This document shows, in pieces, positions 16,159 to 24,825 of a stretch of DNA of 64,000 nucleotides. The notes under the pieces were generated by a model, which worked only from the letters and a program-made list of their open reading frames with translations, did not search any database and was not told the DNA's origin. The DNA lies in the NCBI RefSeq assembly GCF_036621135.1, contig NZ_JAZIBG010000020.1:1-64000 (forward strand), in the 5' to 3' direction. The translations under genes and the position numbers were made by a program. Source of the DNA: Aquincola agrisoli. GTDB taxonomy: Bacteria; Pseudomonadota; Gammaproteobacteria; Burkholderiales; Burkholderiaceae_C. Position 1 is the stretch's first letter; each line of letters begins with the position of its first letter.

Positions 16159-16901
16159 TCAACCCCGCCCTGCACAAGAACCCCGTCCCGCTCGACCGGG
16201 ACCAGCACCGCCAGCTGCGCGTGCGCCAGGACCACACCGACATGTCGCACACCGCGGGGCTGAACTCGATGTTCATCACCGCGGTGGAGTTCGCCGACGC
16301 CTGCAAGGAGTACCCCGTCGTGTTCGTGCGCGCCGGCACCGATCCGCAGACCGGCCGTGCCGACATCGCGCCGGTGGCGGTGTTCGGGCTCACGCAGTCG
16401 GAGAACCTGTTCCTCGACGGCGGCCGCTGGCGCGCCGACTACGTGCCGGCGGTGCTGCGCGCCTACCCGTTCGCGATGGCGCAGGTCGGCGAGCAGAACT
16501 ACGCGGTGTGCATCGATCCGGACTGGGCCGGGTTCTCGCAGGCCGAGGGCATCGCGCTGTTCGACGAGGCCGGCTCGCCGTCGAGCTACCTGAAGGAGAT
16601 GCAGCAGTTCCTTGAGAAGCTGGAGCTGGAGGTGCAGCGCACCCGGCTCGTGGGCCAGAAGCTGGTCGAGCTGGAGCTGCTGCGCGACATGCGCTTCGAC
16701 GCCACGCTGCCCGACGGCAACAAGCTGACGGTCGACGGTTTCCTGGCGGTCGACGAGCAGAAGTTCGCCGCGCTGCCCGACGACAAGGTGCTCGAGCTGC
16801 ACCGCAGCGGGGTGCTCGGCCTGGTCAACGCCCACCAGGTGTCGCTCGGCAACATGGCCCGCCTGCTGCAGCGGCGCAGCCAGCGCGTCGCCGCCGCCTG
16901 A
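16155..16901 (+). CDS. SapC family protein
   Basis: A 248-residue soluble protein of the SapC family (named after a Campylobacter S-layer locus gene). Diagnostic segments are EYPVVFVRAG near 55, AVFGLTQSENLFLDGGRW near 80 and ADYVPAVLRAYPF near 100. It is widespread in proteobacteria without S-layers, and its role is unknown. Translationally coupled to the upstream CNNM transporter by an ATGA overlap. Confidence 0.8.
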   Translation: MINPALHKNPVPLDRDQHRQLRVRQDHTDMSHTAGLNSMFITAVEFADACKEYPVVFVRAGTDPQTGRADIAPVAVFGLTQSENLFLDGGRWRADYVPAVLRAYPFAMAQVGEQNYAVCIDPDWAGFSQAEGIALFDEAGSPSSYLKEMQQFLEKLELEVQRTRLVGQKLVELELLRDMRFDATLPDGNKLTVDGFLAVDEQKFAALPDDKVLELHRSGVLGLVNAHQVSLGNMARLLQRRSQRVAAA

Positions 16902-17029
16902 CGGCGCCCGCCGCCGCCGCAGCGGGCGCGGCCCGCGCCGGCCGGTGCGTGCGCAACTCGCACAACCCCGGCCCGCCGGCGGCTAGCATCGTCGACCGGG
17001 CCCGCAGGGGTGGGCCGCAGGAGCCATGC

Positions 17030-18463
17030 ATGTCGGCCTCGGCCTTCGAAGGATTTTTGTCCACGCCGCAGATGCTCGCCGTGTTCGGCGAGGAGGCCAT
17101 CGTCCAGGGGATGATGGATTTCGAGGCGGCGCTCGCGCGCGCCGAGGCGGCCGTCGGCCTGATCACGCCGCAGGCGGCCACGGCCATCGCCGGCGTCTGC
17201 CGCGCCGAGCTGTACGACGTGCCGGCGCTGGTGGCGGCCAGCGGCCGCGCCGGCAGCCTGGCCATCCCGCTCGTCAAGCGCCTGACCGAGACGGTGGCGC
17301 TGTTCGATGCGCAGGCGTCGCAGGTCGTGCACTGGGGCGGCACCAGCCAGGACGTGATCGACACCGGCATGGTGCTGGCCACCCGGCGCGCGCTGGCGCT
17401 GATCGACGACGACCTCTCGGCACTGATCGCGGCGCTGCTGTCGCTGGCGGCGCAGCACGCGGCCACGCCGGTGCTGGGCCGCACGCTGATGCAGCCGGCG
17501 TCGGTGGTGAGCTTCGGATTCAAGGCCGCCTGCTGGGCCGCGCCGCTGGTGCGCAGCCAGCAGCGCCTGCATGCCGCGGCGCAGCGGGCGCTGCAGCTGC
17601 AGTTCGGCGGCGCGGTGGGCACGCTGGCCACGCTGGGCGAGCACGGCCCCGCGGTGGCGCAGCACATGGCGCAGCAGCTGCGGCTGCCGCCCTGGCAGGG
17701 CGTGTGGCACACGCAGCGCGACGACTGGGTGGCCCTGGGCTGCGAGGTCGGCGTGCTGGTGGGGGCGCTGGCCAAGTTCGCGCGCGACCTGTCGCTGATG
17801 AGCCAGGGCGAGATCGGCGAGCTGGCCGAGCCCAGCGGCGCCGGCCGCGGCGGCTCGACGGCGCTGCCGCACAAGCGCAACCCGGTCTCCAGCATGGTGG
17901 CGCTGGCCGCCGCGCAGCGCGTGCCGCACCGCGTCGCGGCGCTGCTGGGCGCGATGGCGCAGGAACACGAGCGCGGGCTGGGCAACTGGCAGGCGGAGCT
18001 GGCGGAGTGGGCGGGCCTCTTCATCAGCGCGCACGGCGCCGTGCACGCGCTGGCCGAGGCGGCCGCGGGCCTGCAGGTCCATCCGCAGCGCATGCGCGCC
18101 CACATCGAGGCGCTGCAGGGCCTGGTGACGGCTGAGGCGTGCAGCACGCGGCTGGCCGCCGTCATCGGCAAGCCGGAGGCGCAGCGTTTGCTGGAGGGCT
18201 TGTCGCGCCGGGTGATGGACGAGGGCCGCCACCTGCGCGAGCTGGTGCTCGAGGCCGTCGCCGCCGATCCGCGCCTGGAGGCCGGCATCGAGGCCGGCGA
18301 GATCGAGCGCCTCTTCGACCCCGACCACGCCACCGGCGCCGCCGCGGCACGCACGCGCGAGCAGCTCGCGCGGCTGCAGCCGCTGGCCGCGGCGCTGGCG
18401 GCGGCCAGGCCGTTCGCGGAACCGGCCTCCACGATCGACGATGTACAGGAGATGTCTGCATGA
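17030..18463 (+). CDS. pcaB: 3-carboxy-cis,cis-muconate cycloisomerase
   Basis: A 477-residue member of the fumarase/aspartase superfamily with the family signature GSTALPHKRNPV near residue 284 and an HWGGTSQDVIDTG segment near 102. It catalyses lactonisation of 3-carboxy-cis,cis-muconate to 4-carboxymuconolactone in the protocatechuate branch of the beta-ketoadipate pathway. The ATG at 17030 is chosen because CAGGAG lies 7 bases upstream and the product then starts MSASAFEGFLSTPQM, a normal PcaB start. Its stop overlaps the next gene (ATGA), which encodes the following two steps. Confidence 0.93.
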   Translation: MSASAFEGFLSTPQMLAVFGEEAIVQGMMDFEAALARAEAAVGLITPQAATAIAGVCRAELYDVPALVAASGRAGSLAIPLVKRLTETVALFDAQASQVVHWGGTSQDVIDTGMVLATRRALALIDDDLSALIAALLSLAAQHAATPVLGRTLMQPASVVSFGFKAACWAAPLVRSQQRLHAAAQRALQLQFGGAVGTLATLGEHGPAVAQHMAQQLRLPPWQGVWHTQRDDWVALGCEVGVLVGALAKFARDLSLMSQGEIGELAEPSGAGRGGSTALPHKRNPVSSMVALAAAQRVPHRVAALLGAMAQEHERGLGNWQAELAEWAGLFISAHGAVHALAEAAAGLQVHPQRMRAHIEALQGLVTAEACSTRLAAVIGKPEAQRLLEGLSRRVMDEGRHLRELVLEAVAADPRLEAGIEAGEIERLFDPDHATGAAAARTREQLARLQPLAAALAAARPFAEPASTIDDVQEMSA

Positions 18464-19683
18464 GCAGCCGAAACGATGACTTCGACCGCGGCCTGAAGAA
18501 CCGCCGCGCCGTGCTGGGCGACGCGTGGGTGGACAAGTCCACCGCCGGCGCCACGGCCTTCAACGCCGAGTTCCAGGAACTGATCACCCGCTACGCCTGG
18601 CACGACATCTGGGGCCGCCCGGGCCTCGACCACACCACGCGCCGCCTGCTCGTGCTGGGCATGACGATGGGCCTGGCGCGCTGGGAGGAGTTCGAGCTGC
18701 ACTGCGGCGCCGCGATCCGCGGCGGCGTGCCGCTGGAGGCGATCAAGGAAACGCTGATGCAGGGCGCCATCTACTGCGGCGTGCCGGCGGCCAACACCGC
18801 CTTCAAGCTGACGATGGACATCCTGCGCAAGGAGGGCCTGCTGCCCGGCCCGGCGCCGCTGACCGACGGCCCGCGCGTGCAGGTGCACCACACCTTCAGC
18901 CAGCCGCAGCTCAAGGTGGCGGTGCAGGGCACCGAGAGCGGCCTGCCCATCGTGCTCAGCCATGCCCTGGGGCTCGACCTGTCGATGTGGGACGGCCTGG
19001 CCGCCGAACTGGGCAAGTCGCACCCCGTGCTGCGCTACGACCACCGCGGCCACGGCGGCTCGGCGGTGCCCGAGGGCACCTACACGCTCGACCAGATGGT
19101 CGACGATGCCGCGCGCCTGATCCGCGAATGGGGCCGCGGGCCGGTGCTGTTCGTCGGCCTGTCGATGGGCGGCATGGTGGGGCAGGGGCTGGCCATCAGG
19201 CACCCCGAACTGGTCAAGGGCCTGGTGGTGGCCAACAGCACCGCGCAGTACCCCGACGCCGCCAAGACCGCCTGGATGCAGCGCATCGAGGCCGTCAACC
19301 AGGGCGGCATGGGCGCGGTGGCCGACATGGTGGTGCTGCGCTACCTGCACGACGACCACCGCGCCGCGCACCCGGCCGAGGCCGCGGCGCTGCGCGCGAA
19401 GCTGATGCGCTGCTCGCCGCAGGGCTACGCCGCCGCCTGCCACGCGGTGATGGCGGTGGACTGGCTCGGGCAGCTCGACCGCATCGCCGCGCCGGCGCTG
19501 GTGATCGCCGGCGCGCGTGATGCCGGCGCCACGCCCGCGATGTCGCAGGCCATCGCCGAGCGCATCCCCGGCGCGGTGCTCGAGGTGATCGCCGACGCCA
19601 GCCACCTGAGCGTGGCCGAGGCGCCCGCCGAGTTCAACCGGCTTCTGCAGGCCTTCATCGGCCGGCTGCGGCAGGCGGCGTGA
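18460..19683 (+). CDS. Fused 4-carboxymuconolactone decarboxylase / 3-oxoadipate enol-lactonase
   Basis: A 407-residue bifunctional protein. Residues about 1-128 are a carboxymuconolactone decarboxylase (PcaC) domain with EFELHCGAAIRGGV near 78-90. Residues about 140-407 are an alpha/beta hydrolase (PcaD) with nucleophile Ser235 in GLSMGG, Asp in GARDAG and His in ASHLSV. Together they convert 4-carboxymuconolactone to 3-oxoadipate. The classical PcaL fusion of actinomycetes has the hydrolase first; here the decarboxylase is first. It overlaps pcaB upstream and the M16 peptidase downstream by 4 bp each. Confidence 0.9.
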   Translation: MSSRNDDFDRGLKNRRAVLGDAWVDKSTAGATAFNAEFQELITRYAWHDIWGRPGLDHTTRRLLVLGMTMGLARWEEFELHCGAAIRGGVPLEAIKETLMQGAIYCGVPAANTAFKLTMDILRKEGLLPGPAPLTDGPRVQVHHTFSQPQLKVAVQGTESGLPIVLSHALGLDLSMWDGLAAELGKSHPVLRYDHRGHGGSAVPEGTYTLDQMVDDAARLIREWGRGPVLFVGLSMGGMVGQGLAIRHPELVKGLVVANSTAQYPDAAKTAWMQRIEAVNQGGMGAVADMVVLRYLHDDHRAAHPAEAAALRAKLMRCSPQGYAAACHAVMAVDWLGQLDRIAAPALVIAGARDAGATPAMSQAIAERIPGAVLEVIADASHLSVAEAPAEFNRLLQAFIGRLRQAA

Positions 19684-20960
19684 CGGACGCGGCCACCTCG
19701 ATCCACACGCTCGCCAACGGCGTGCGCGTGGTGGCGCTGCGGCTGCCGCACCTGGCGAGCGCCAGCGTCAGCGTGTTCGTGCGCACCGGCAGCCTGCACG
19801 AGACGCGGCGCAACAACGGCATCAGCCACGTCGTCGAGCACATGGCGTTCAAGGGCACGCACGGCCGCGACTGCCAGCAGATCAACCTCGATGCCGAGCG
19901 CCTGGGCGCCGAGGTCAACGCGCACACCGACAAGGACCACACCGCGTACCACATGCGCGGCCTGGCGAAGGACGCGGGCCGCTTCGTGCACATGCTGGCC
20001 GATATCGTGCGCAACGGCACCTACCCGGACGCCGAGCTGGAGCGCGAGCGCCAGGTCATCCTGCAGGAACTGGCCGAGGACGAGGACGACCCCGTCTCCA
20101 CCGCCTACAAGCTGTTCGACCACCACTGCTTCGGCAGCCACGCGATGGCGCTGCCCGTCATCGGCGCGCGGCGTGTGATCGAGACGCTGAAGCGCGACGA
20201 ACTGCTGGCCTACGTGGGGCGGCAGTACACCGGCGCCAACGTCGTCGTGGGCGCTGCGGGCAGCATGGACGTGGACGAACTCGTGGCCACGGCCGAACAG
20301 GCCTTCGGCAGCATGCCGGCCGGCCACCCGAACGCGGTGCCGCCCGCGCCGCACATCGGCGGCGCTTCAGCGCGCCGGCAGACGGGCGCCAGCCAGACGC
20401 ACGTGGTGCTGGGCTTCCCCATCCCCGCGCTGGCCGAGCCGCACCATGCGAGCCTGATGGCCGCCGCGGTGTTCGGCGAGGGCATGAGCTCGCCGCTGAT
20501 GGACGAGATCCGCGAGCGGCGCGGGCTGGCGTACTACGCCTCGTGCTCGGCCGACGTGTACGAGCCCTGCGGCCAGTTCATCGTCGAGGCCTCGATGGCG
20601 CCGGAGCACGTCGACGAGTTCTTCGGCGCGGTGTCGCAGCTGCTGGCCGCGCAGGCCGAACGCATCGACCCGGTGGCGCTGCAGCGTGCGCGCAGCCAGC
20701 TCATCGTGCGCGAGGTGCTCGACCAGGAGCGCCCGCAGCGCCAGCTCGAACGCGCCGTGCTCGACCTGATGGCGCTGGGCCGCGTGCGCACGCCGGCCGA
20801 GCGCGCGGCGGCGCTCGATGCCGTCGGCGCCGACGAGGTGCGCCAGGCCTTCGCGCAGCTGCTCGCGCGGCCCCCCGCGCTGGCGCTCGCCGGCCGCGTG
20901 CGCCCCGGCGCGCTGGACCGCGCGCGCGAGGCGCTGGCGGCGCAGCGCATCGGCGGCTGA
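19680..20960 (+). CDS. M16 family zinc peptidase
   Basis: A 426-residue pitrilysin-family peptidase with the inverted zinc motif HVVEH (about residues 50-54) in HVVEHMAFKGT and a downstream Glu-rich ELAEDEDD segment near 130 expected to supply the third ligand. Single-chain M16B enzymes of this length resemble the mitochondrial processing peptidase beta subunit. No signal peptide is evident, so it is probably cytoplasmic. It begins with GTG overlapping the pcaCD stop (GTGA); a functional link to aromatic catabolism is not obvious. Confidence 0.9.
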   Translation: MTDAATSIHTLANGVRVVALRLPHLASASVSVFVRTGSLHETRRNNGISHVVEHMAFKGTHGRDCQQINLDAERLGAEVNAHTDKDHTAYHMRGLAKDAGRFVHMLADIVRNGTYPDAELERERQVILQELAEDEDDPVSTAYKLFDHHCFGSHAMALPVIGARRVIETLKRDELLAYVGRQYTGANVVVGAAGSMDVDELVATAEQAFGSMPAGHPNAVPPAPHIGGASARRQTGASQTHVVLGFPIPALAEPHHASLMAAAVFGEGMSSPLMDEIRERRGLAYYASCSADVYEPCGQFIVEASMAPEHVDEFFGAVSQLLAAQAERIDPVALQRARSQLIVREVLDQERPQRQLERAVLDLMALGRVRTPAERAAALDAVGADEVRQAFAQLLARPPALALAGRVRPGALDRAREALAAQRIGG

Positions 20961-20967
20961 GCCGGGC

Positions 20968-22779
20968 TCAGCGGCAGGCGTAGCTCGCCGCGGCGTTGAC
21001 GTCGCCGCCGAGGTAGGCCGCCTGCTTCGGGTACATGCACAGCGGGCGGCTGCGTGCCGGCGTGACGTTCGCCGCCGTCGTCGCGGGCACGGCTTCGGCC
21101 GGCGCGGTGCCTTTCTCCACCCAGTCGACCATCATCGAGAAGAACTCCATCTGCGGGCTGGCGACGTTGCCGTTCGGCGCGCGCGGCGTGGCGCCCGGCG
21201 TGCCGGCGCCGCTGCAGTGGCCCAGGCCCGGCATCATGTAGAGCCGCGCGAAGGCCTGGGCGCCGGCATAGCCGCCCTGTTCGCCCGCCAGCCGCTCGTA
21301 GTAGTTGAGCGTGCCCTGCGGGAAGATCAGCGGATCCGACAGGCCGTGGAACATCACCAGCTTGCCGCCGCGCGCCTTGAAGGCGGAGAGGTCCGGGCTG
21401 TCGGTGCCCAGCACCTCGTGCGTCAGGGCGACCGACTTGCTGTACATCGCGTAGAAGGAGTTCACCCCGCCGTAGGTCACGTTGCGCACGCGGTTCTGGC
21501 CGTTGCCGGTGGCATTGGTGAACGAGGTGCTGCCGTAGCTCGGGTCCTGCATCACGATGGCGATGTGGTCGGCGCCGGTGCCGAACGGGTTCGTGCCTGC
21601 CAGCGACGCCAGGTTGGTGCCGCGGGTCAGCCCGTACCAGAGCTGGTTGGGCTGCAGCACGAGGTTGAAGCCGTTGTCGCGTGCCGGTGCCGGCACCTCG
21701 CCGCTCTGTGTCGGGCCGTGCCAGATCTTGTTGAGGGCGCTGGCCTCGGCGAGCGTGAGGCACGAGGCGGTGTTGTTGCTGCCGCCGGCGCTGGTGCACA
21801 GCAGCGCCGCGTCCTGCGCGGGGTCGTAGGTGCACTGCCCGGGCTGCTCGATGAAGCCGTCGGCCTGGCCGGTGAGCGTGCTGCCGCAGGCGGCCACCGC
21901 GGCGGCCGTGGCCGCGGTGAGCTTGGCGCCGGCGATGGGGCCGCCGAGGTCCTGCTGCATCACGATCTGCGGCCACATCTGGGCGGGGTGGAAGCGGTCC
22001 CAGTTGAAGGCCGGCGCGCCCGCGACGATGCCGTCGAACACCTCCGGATGGCGCTGCGCCATCATCATCCCCTGCCGCCCGCCGGTGGAGCAGCCCAGCC
22101 AGTAGTTGCGCGTGGGGCCGCTGCCGAAGTAGGCCGCGGCCATCGCCTTCGACTTGGCGGCCATCTCGACGAGCGAGCGCTCGGCGTTGTCCTTCAGCAG
22201 CACGTGGTTGATGCTGCCGTCGGGCAGCATGCCGAACGAGCCGCTGCTTCCGCCCTTGTCGTGCCCGGTGTCGGTGAACGAGCTGACGTAGCCCTGGCCG
22301 GCCATCTGGGCCGCGAGTGCGCTGGCGAGCGCGGCGGGATCCTTGGTCGCGGTGCCGCCCTGCCAGCCGCCGCCGCCGACCGCGACGTACTTCTGGTTCC
22401 AGGCTGCCTTCGCGGGCAGCCACAGCTCGACGCCGATGCCGCTCGACGTGGAGGGCGCGTCGGCCGGTCCGGGATTGCCCGGGCCCACGACGAGCTTCAC
22501 GCGGCACAGGTCCGCGGCGGCGGTGGGCGCATTGGCGGCGCCGGTCAGCGGGGCGTCCTTGGCGAAGGCCTTCACGTCGAGGATGGTGGTGTCGCTGGCG
22601 AGGGCATGGCTTTTCAGCGTGTCGTCGCAGTTCAGCGCCACGGGCGGCGCGGGCGTGTCGTCGTCGTCATCGCCGCCGTTGCCGCCGCAGGCGGCGAGCA
22701 GCGTGGCCGCGACGGCCATCGAGACGGCATGCAGGGGCAGGCGGGGCCGGCAGTGCCGGGGCGGAAGGGCGTGGCTCAT
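20968..22779 (-). CDS. Tannase/feruloyl esterase family lipoprotein
   Basis: A 603-residue protein with a lipoprotein signal (TLLAAC, then a Gly/Asp-rich linker) and a tannase-family hydrolase domain. The nucleophile motif GCSTGGRQG lies near 232. A late Asp in HGLSDPLI and His in GLGHCSG complete a likely triad, and several Cys are positioned for the disulphides typical of this fold. The family hydrolyses gallate, ferulate or similar aromatic esters outside the cytoplasm. It converges on the M16 gene with only 7 bp between stops. The neighbouring pca genes would metabolise protocatechuate-type products, so a supply role is plausible. Confidence 0.85.
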   Translation of the reverse strand: MSHALPPRHCRPRLPLHAVSMAVAATLLAACGGNGGDDDDDTPAPPVALNCDDTLKSHALASDTTILDVKAFAKDAPLTGAANAPTAAADLCRVKLVVGPGNPGPADAPSTSSGIGVELWLPAKAAWNQKYVAVGGGGWQGGTATKDPAALASALAAQMAGQGYVSSFTDTGHDKGGSSGSFGMLPDGSINHVLLKDNAERSLVEMAAKSKAMAAAYFGSGPTRNYWLGCSTGGRQGMMMAQRHPEVFDGIVAGAPAFNWDRFHPAQMWPQIVMQQDLGGPIAGAKLTAATAAAVAACGSTLTGQADGFIEQPGQCTYDPAQDAALLCTSAGGSNNTASCLTLAEASALNKIWHGPTQSGEVPAPARDNGFNLVLQPNQLWYGLTRGTNLASLAGTNPFGTGADHIAIVMQDPSYGSTSFTNATGNGQNRVRNVTYGGVNSFYAMYSKSVALTHEVLGTDSPDLSAFKARGGKLVMFHGLSDPLIFPQGTLNYYERLAGEQGGYAGAQAFARLYMMPGLGHCSGAGTPGATPRAPNGNVASPQMEFFSMMVDWVEKGTAPAEAVPATTAANVTPARSRPLCMYPKQAAYLGGDVNAAASYACR

Positions 22780-22967
22780 GCGGTGGTCTCCTGTGCTGTG
22801 GCCCCGGGCGCAGGCGCTGCATCGGCGCCCGCATTCCCGGAGGCTGGCGCATCGTCCGGGCCAGGCCGCGGGCCGGGCGTCGGGGATATCCCTGCGCTCT
22901 TACGCTATGCGCACAGTCGTCGTCCGGGCGGGCCGCTGATCCGCTGCCGCGGGCAGGTGCGAACCGA

Positions 22968-23732
22968 TCACTGCGGGCGCGCCGGCTGCCATCCCAGCCG
23001 GCGCGACAACTGGTCCGCCGTGCGCTGCAGCGCCTGCGCGAGCGGGCCGTCCCAGCTCGCATCGAAGGTGGCGCTGGGCCCGATCGCGGTGATGCTGAGC
23101 ACCATCGCCCCCGTGCCGTCGAACACCGGCGCGGCCAGTGCGCTGATGCCCGGCAGCGTCAGCTCGATCGCCCGGGCCATCCGGTGGCGCCGCACTTCGC
23201 CGAGCTGGGCCTCGAAGGCCGCGTCGCGCTCACCGTCCATCAGCGGCATCACGGCACCGGCATCGTGGTACGCCGCGAACAGCCAGCCCGAGGCGGTGCC
23301 GCGCACGCTCATCACCGTGCCGTGCCGCATCGTCACGTGCACCGGGATCGGCGCCTCGGCCACGCGCACGATCGTCGGGCCGCGGTTGCCCCACACGGCG
23401 ATCGAGACCGTGTGCCCCGTCTGCAGCGCCAGCTCTTCGATCAGCGGCGTCGCCAGGCGCACCGGGTCGTACTGCTGCAGGCTGATGAGGCCGAGCTGCA
23501 GCGCCAGCGGCCCGAGGCCGTAGCGGCCGCTGCCGGGCTCCTGCTCGATCAGCCCCAGCTTGCCGAAGCTGACCAGGTACGGGTGCGCCTTGGCCGGCGG
23601 CATGCCGGCCTCGCGTGCCAGGTCCTTCAGCGCCATCGGCCGGCCGTGGTGCGCCAGCGCGCGCAGCAACTGGCCGCCCACCTCGATGCTCTGGATGCCG
23701 CGCGGGCCGCGGATTTCGTCGCCCTCTTCCAT
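22968..23732 (-). CDS. IclR family transcriptional regulator
   Basis: A 254-residue IclR protein: N-terminal winged HTH at about 10-70 (IQSIEVGGQLLRALAHHG, then KDLAREAGMPPAKAHPYL) and a C-terminal effector-binding domain with GHTVSIAVWGNRGPTIVR and the late LPGISALAAPVFDGTG signature. It diverges from the homogentisate operon across 99 bp that carry repeated operator-like sequences. It is therefore the likely local regulator; the effector is probably an aromatic acid such as homogentisate or 3-hydroxyphenylacetate (inference). Confidence 0.9.
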   Translation of the reverse strand: MEEGDEIRGPRGIQSIEVGGQLLRALAHHGRPMALKDLAREAGMPPAKAHPYLVSFGKLGLIEQEPGSGRYGLGPLALQLGLISLQQYDPVRLATPLIEELALQTGHTVSIAVWGNRGPTIVRVAEAPIPVHVTMRHGTVMSVRGTASGWLFAAYHDAGAVMPLMDGERDAAFEAQLGEVRRHRMARAIELTLPGISALAAPVFDGTGAMVLSITAIGPSATFDASWDGPLAQALQRTADQLSRRLGWQPARPQ

Positions 23733-23757
23733 GGCTGGGGTTTCTACTTAGATTAAT

Positions 23758-23819
23758 GAGTTAGACATTAACGAACTCGTTGACTAAGATCAAGTTCGTT
23801 AGACATAGACGAATCCGTT
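23758..23819. promoter_or_regulatory. Paired direct repeats in the iclR / homogentisate operon spacer
   Basis: Two 24-base direct repeats sit at 23758-23781 and 23796-23819. They share the pattern GTTAGACAT-NN-ACGAA followed by CGTT, with centres 38 bp apart. Each contains an internal dyad (GAGTT with AACTC in the first, TTCGT with ACGAA in the second). The spacer is far more A/T-rich than its surroundings. The arrangement fits binding of an IclR tetramer and probably regulates both directions; no exact promoter hexamers can be fixed. Confidence 0.65.
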
Positions 23820-23831
23820 AACCGAAAGCGA

Positions 23832-24800
23832 ATGTCCATGAGCAAAGCCTTTGCCTCCCACGCCGACATGCAGGACAAGCAGGTCAGCTTCACCAAGCTT
23901 TCCGACAACGCCTATGCGTACACGGCCGAGGGCGACCCGAACACGGGCGTGATCATCGGCGACGACGCGGTGATGGTGATCGACACGCAGGCCACGCCGG
24001 TGATGGCGCAGGACGTGATCCGCCGCATCCGCGAGGTGACGGACAAGCCGATCAAGTACGTGGTGCTGAGCCACTACCACGCGGTGCGCGTGCTGGGCGC
24101 TTCCGCCTACTTCGCCGAGGGCTGCCAGCAGATCATCGCCAGCCGCGACACCTACGACCTGATCGTCGAGCGCGGCGAGCAGGACAAGGCCAGCGAGATC
24201 GGCCGCTTCCCGCGCCTGTTCCGCAACGTCGAGTCGGTGCCCGCGGGCCTGACTTGGCCGACCATGACCTTCGAGGGCGAGATGAGCATCTGGCTCGGCA
24301 AGCTCGAGGTGAAGCTCAAGCAGATCGGCCGCGGACACACCAAGGGCGACACCATCGCCTACCTCGAGGATCAAAAGATCTGCTTCGCCGGCGACCTGGT
24401 GGAGTACCAGAGCACCGCCTACGCGGGCGACTGCTACTTCCGCGACTGGCCGACCACGCTGGACCGCCTCGACGGCTTCGGCTTCGAGAAGCTGGTGCCG
24501 GGCCGCGGCGCCGCGCTGGAAACCGCGGCGCAGACGCGCAAGGCCATCGCCTCGACCCGCGGCTTCATCAGCGACGTGTATTCGCTGGTGCTGGCCGGCG
24601 TGGCCGAAGGCAAGACGCTGAACGCGATCTACAAGGACGCCATGGCCGCGCTGCGCCCGAAGTACGGCCACTGGGTCATCTTCGACCACTGCATGCCCTT
24701 CGACGTGACCCGCGCCTACGACGAGGCCACCGGCCACGTGCACCCGCGCATCTGGACGGCCGAGCGCGACATCGAGATGTGGAAGGCCCTGGAAGGCTGA
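23832..24800 (+). CDS. MBL-fold metallohydrolase with an incomplete metal site
   Basis: A 322-residue metallo-beta-lactamase-fold protein. Site-1 His81 and His83 (SHYHAVRVLG) and His169 (GRGHTKGD) are present, as is Asp188 (FAGDLV). The usual HxHxDH motif reads HYHAVR: Asp and His of the second metal site are Val85 and Arg86. It may be mononuclear or use altered chemistry. It is first in the homogentisate operon, 25 bp before the flavin hydroxylase gene. Reaction unknown; an ester or thioester hydrolysis in aromatic catabolism is possible. A second ATG lies two codons in. Confidence 0.8.
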   Translation: MSMSKAFASHADMQDKQVSFTKLSDNAYAYTAEGDPNTGVIIGDDAVMVIDTQATPVMAQDVIRRIREVTDKPIKYVVLSHYHAVRVLGASAYFAEGCQQIIASRDTYDLIVERGEQDKASEIGRFPRLFRNVESVPAGLTWPTMTFEGEMSIWLGKLEVKLKQIGRGHTKGDTIAYLEDQKICFAGDLVEYQSTAYAGDCYFRDWPTTLDRLDGFGFEKLVPGRGAALETAAQTRKAIASTRGFISDVYSLVLAGVAEGKTLNAIYKDAMAALRPKYGHWVIFDHCMPFDVTRAYDEATGHVHPRIWTAERDIEMWKALEG

Positions 24801-24825
24801 TCGGCAACGCGGAGGAGACATCGCG

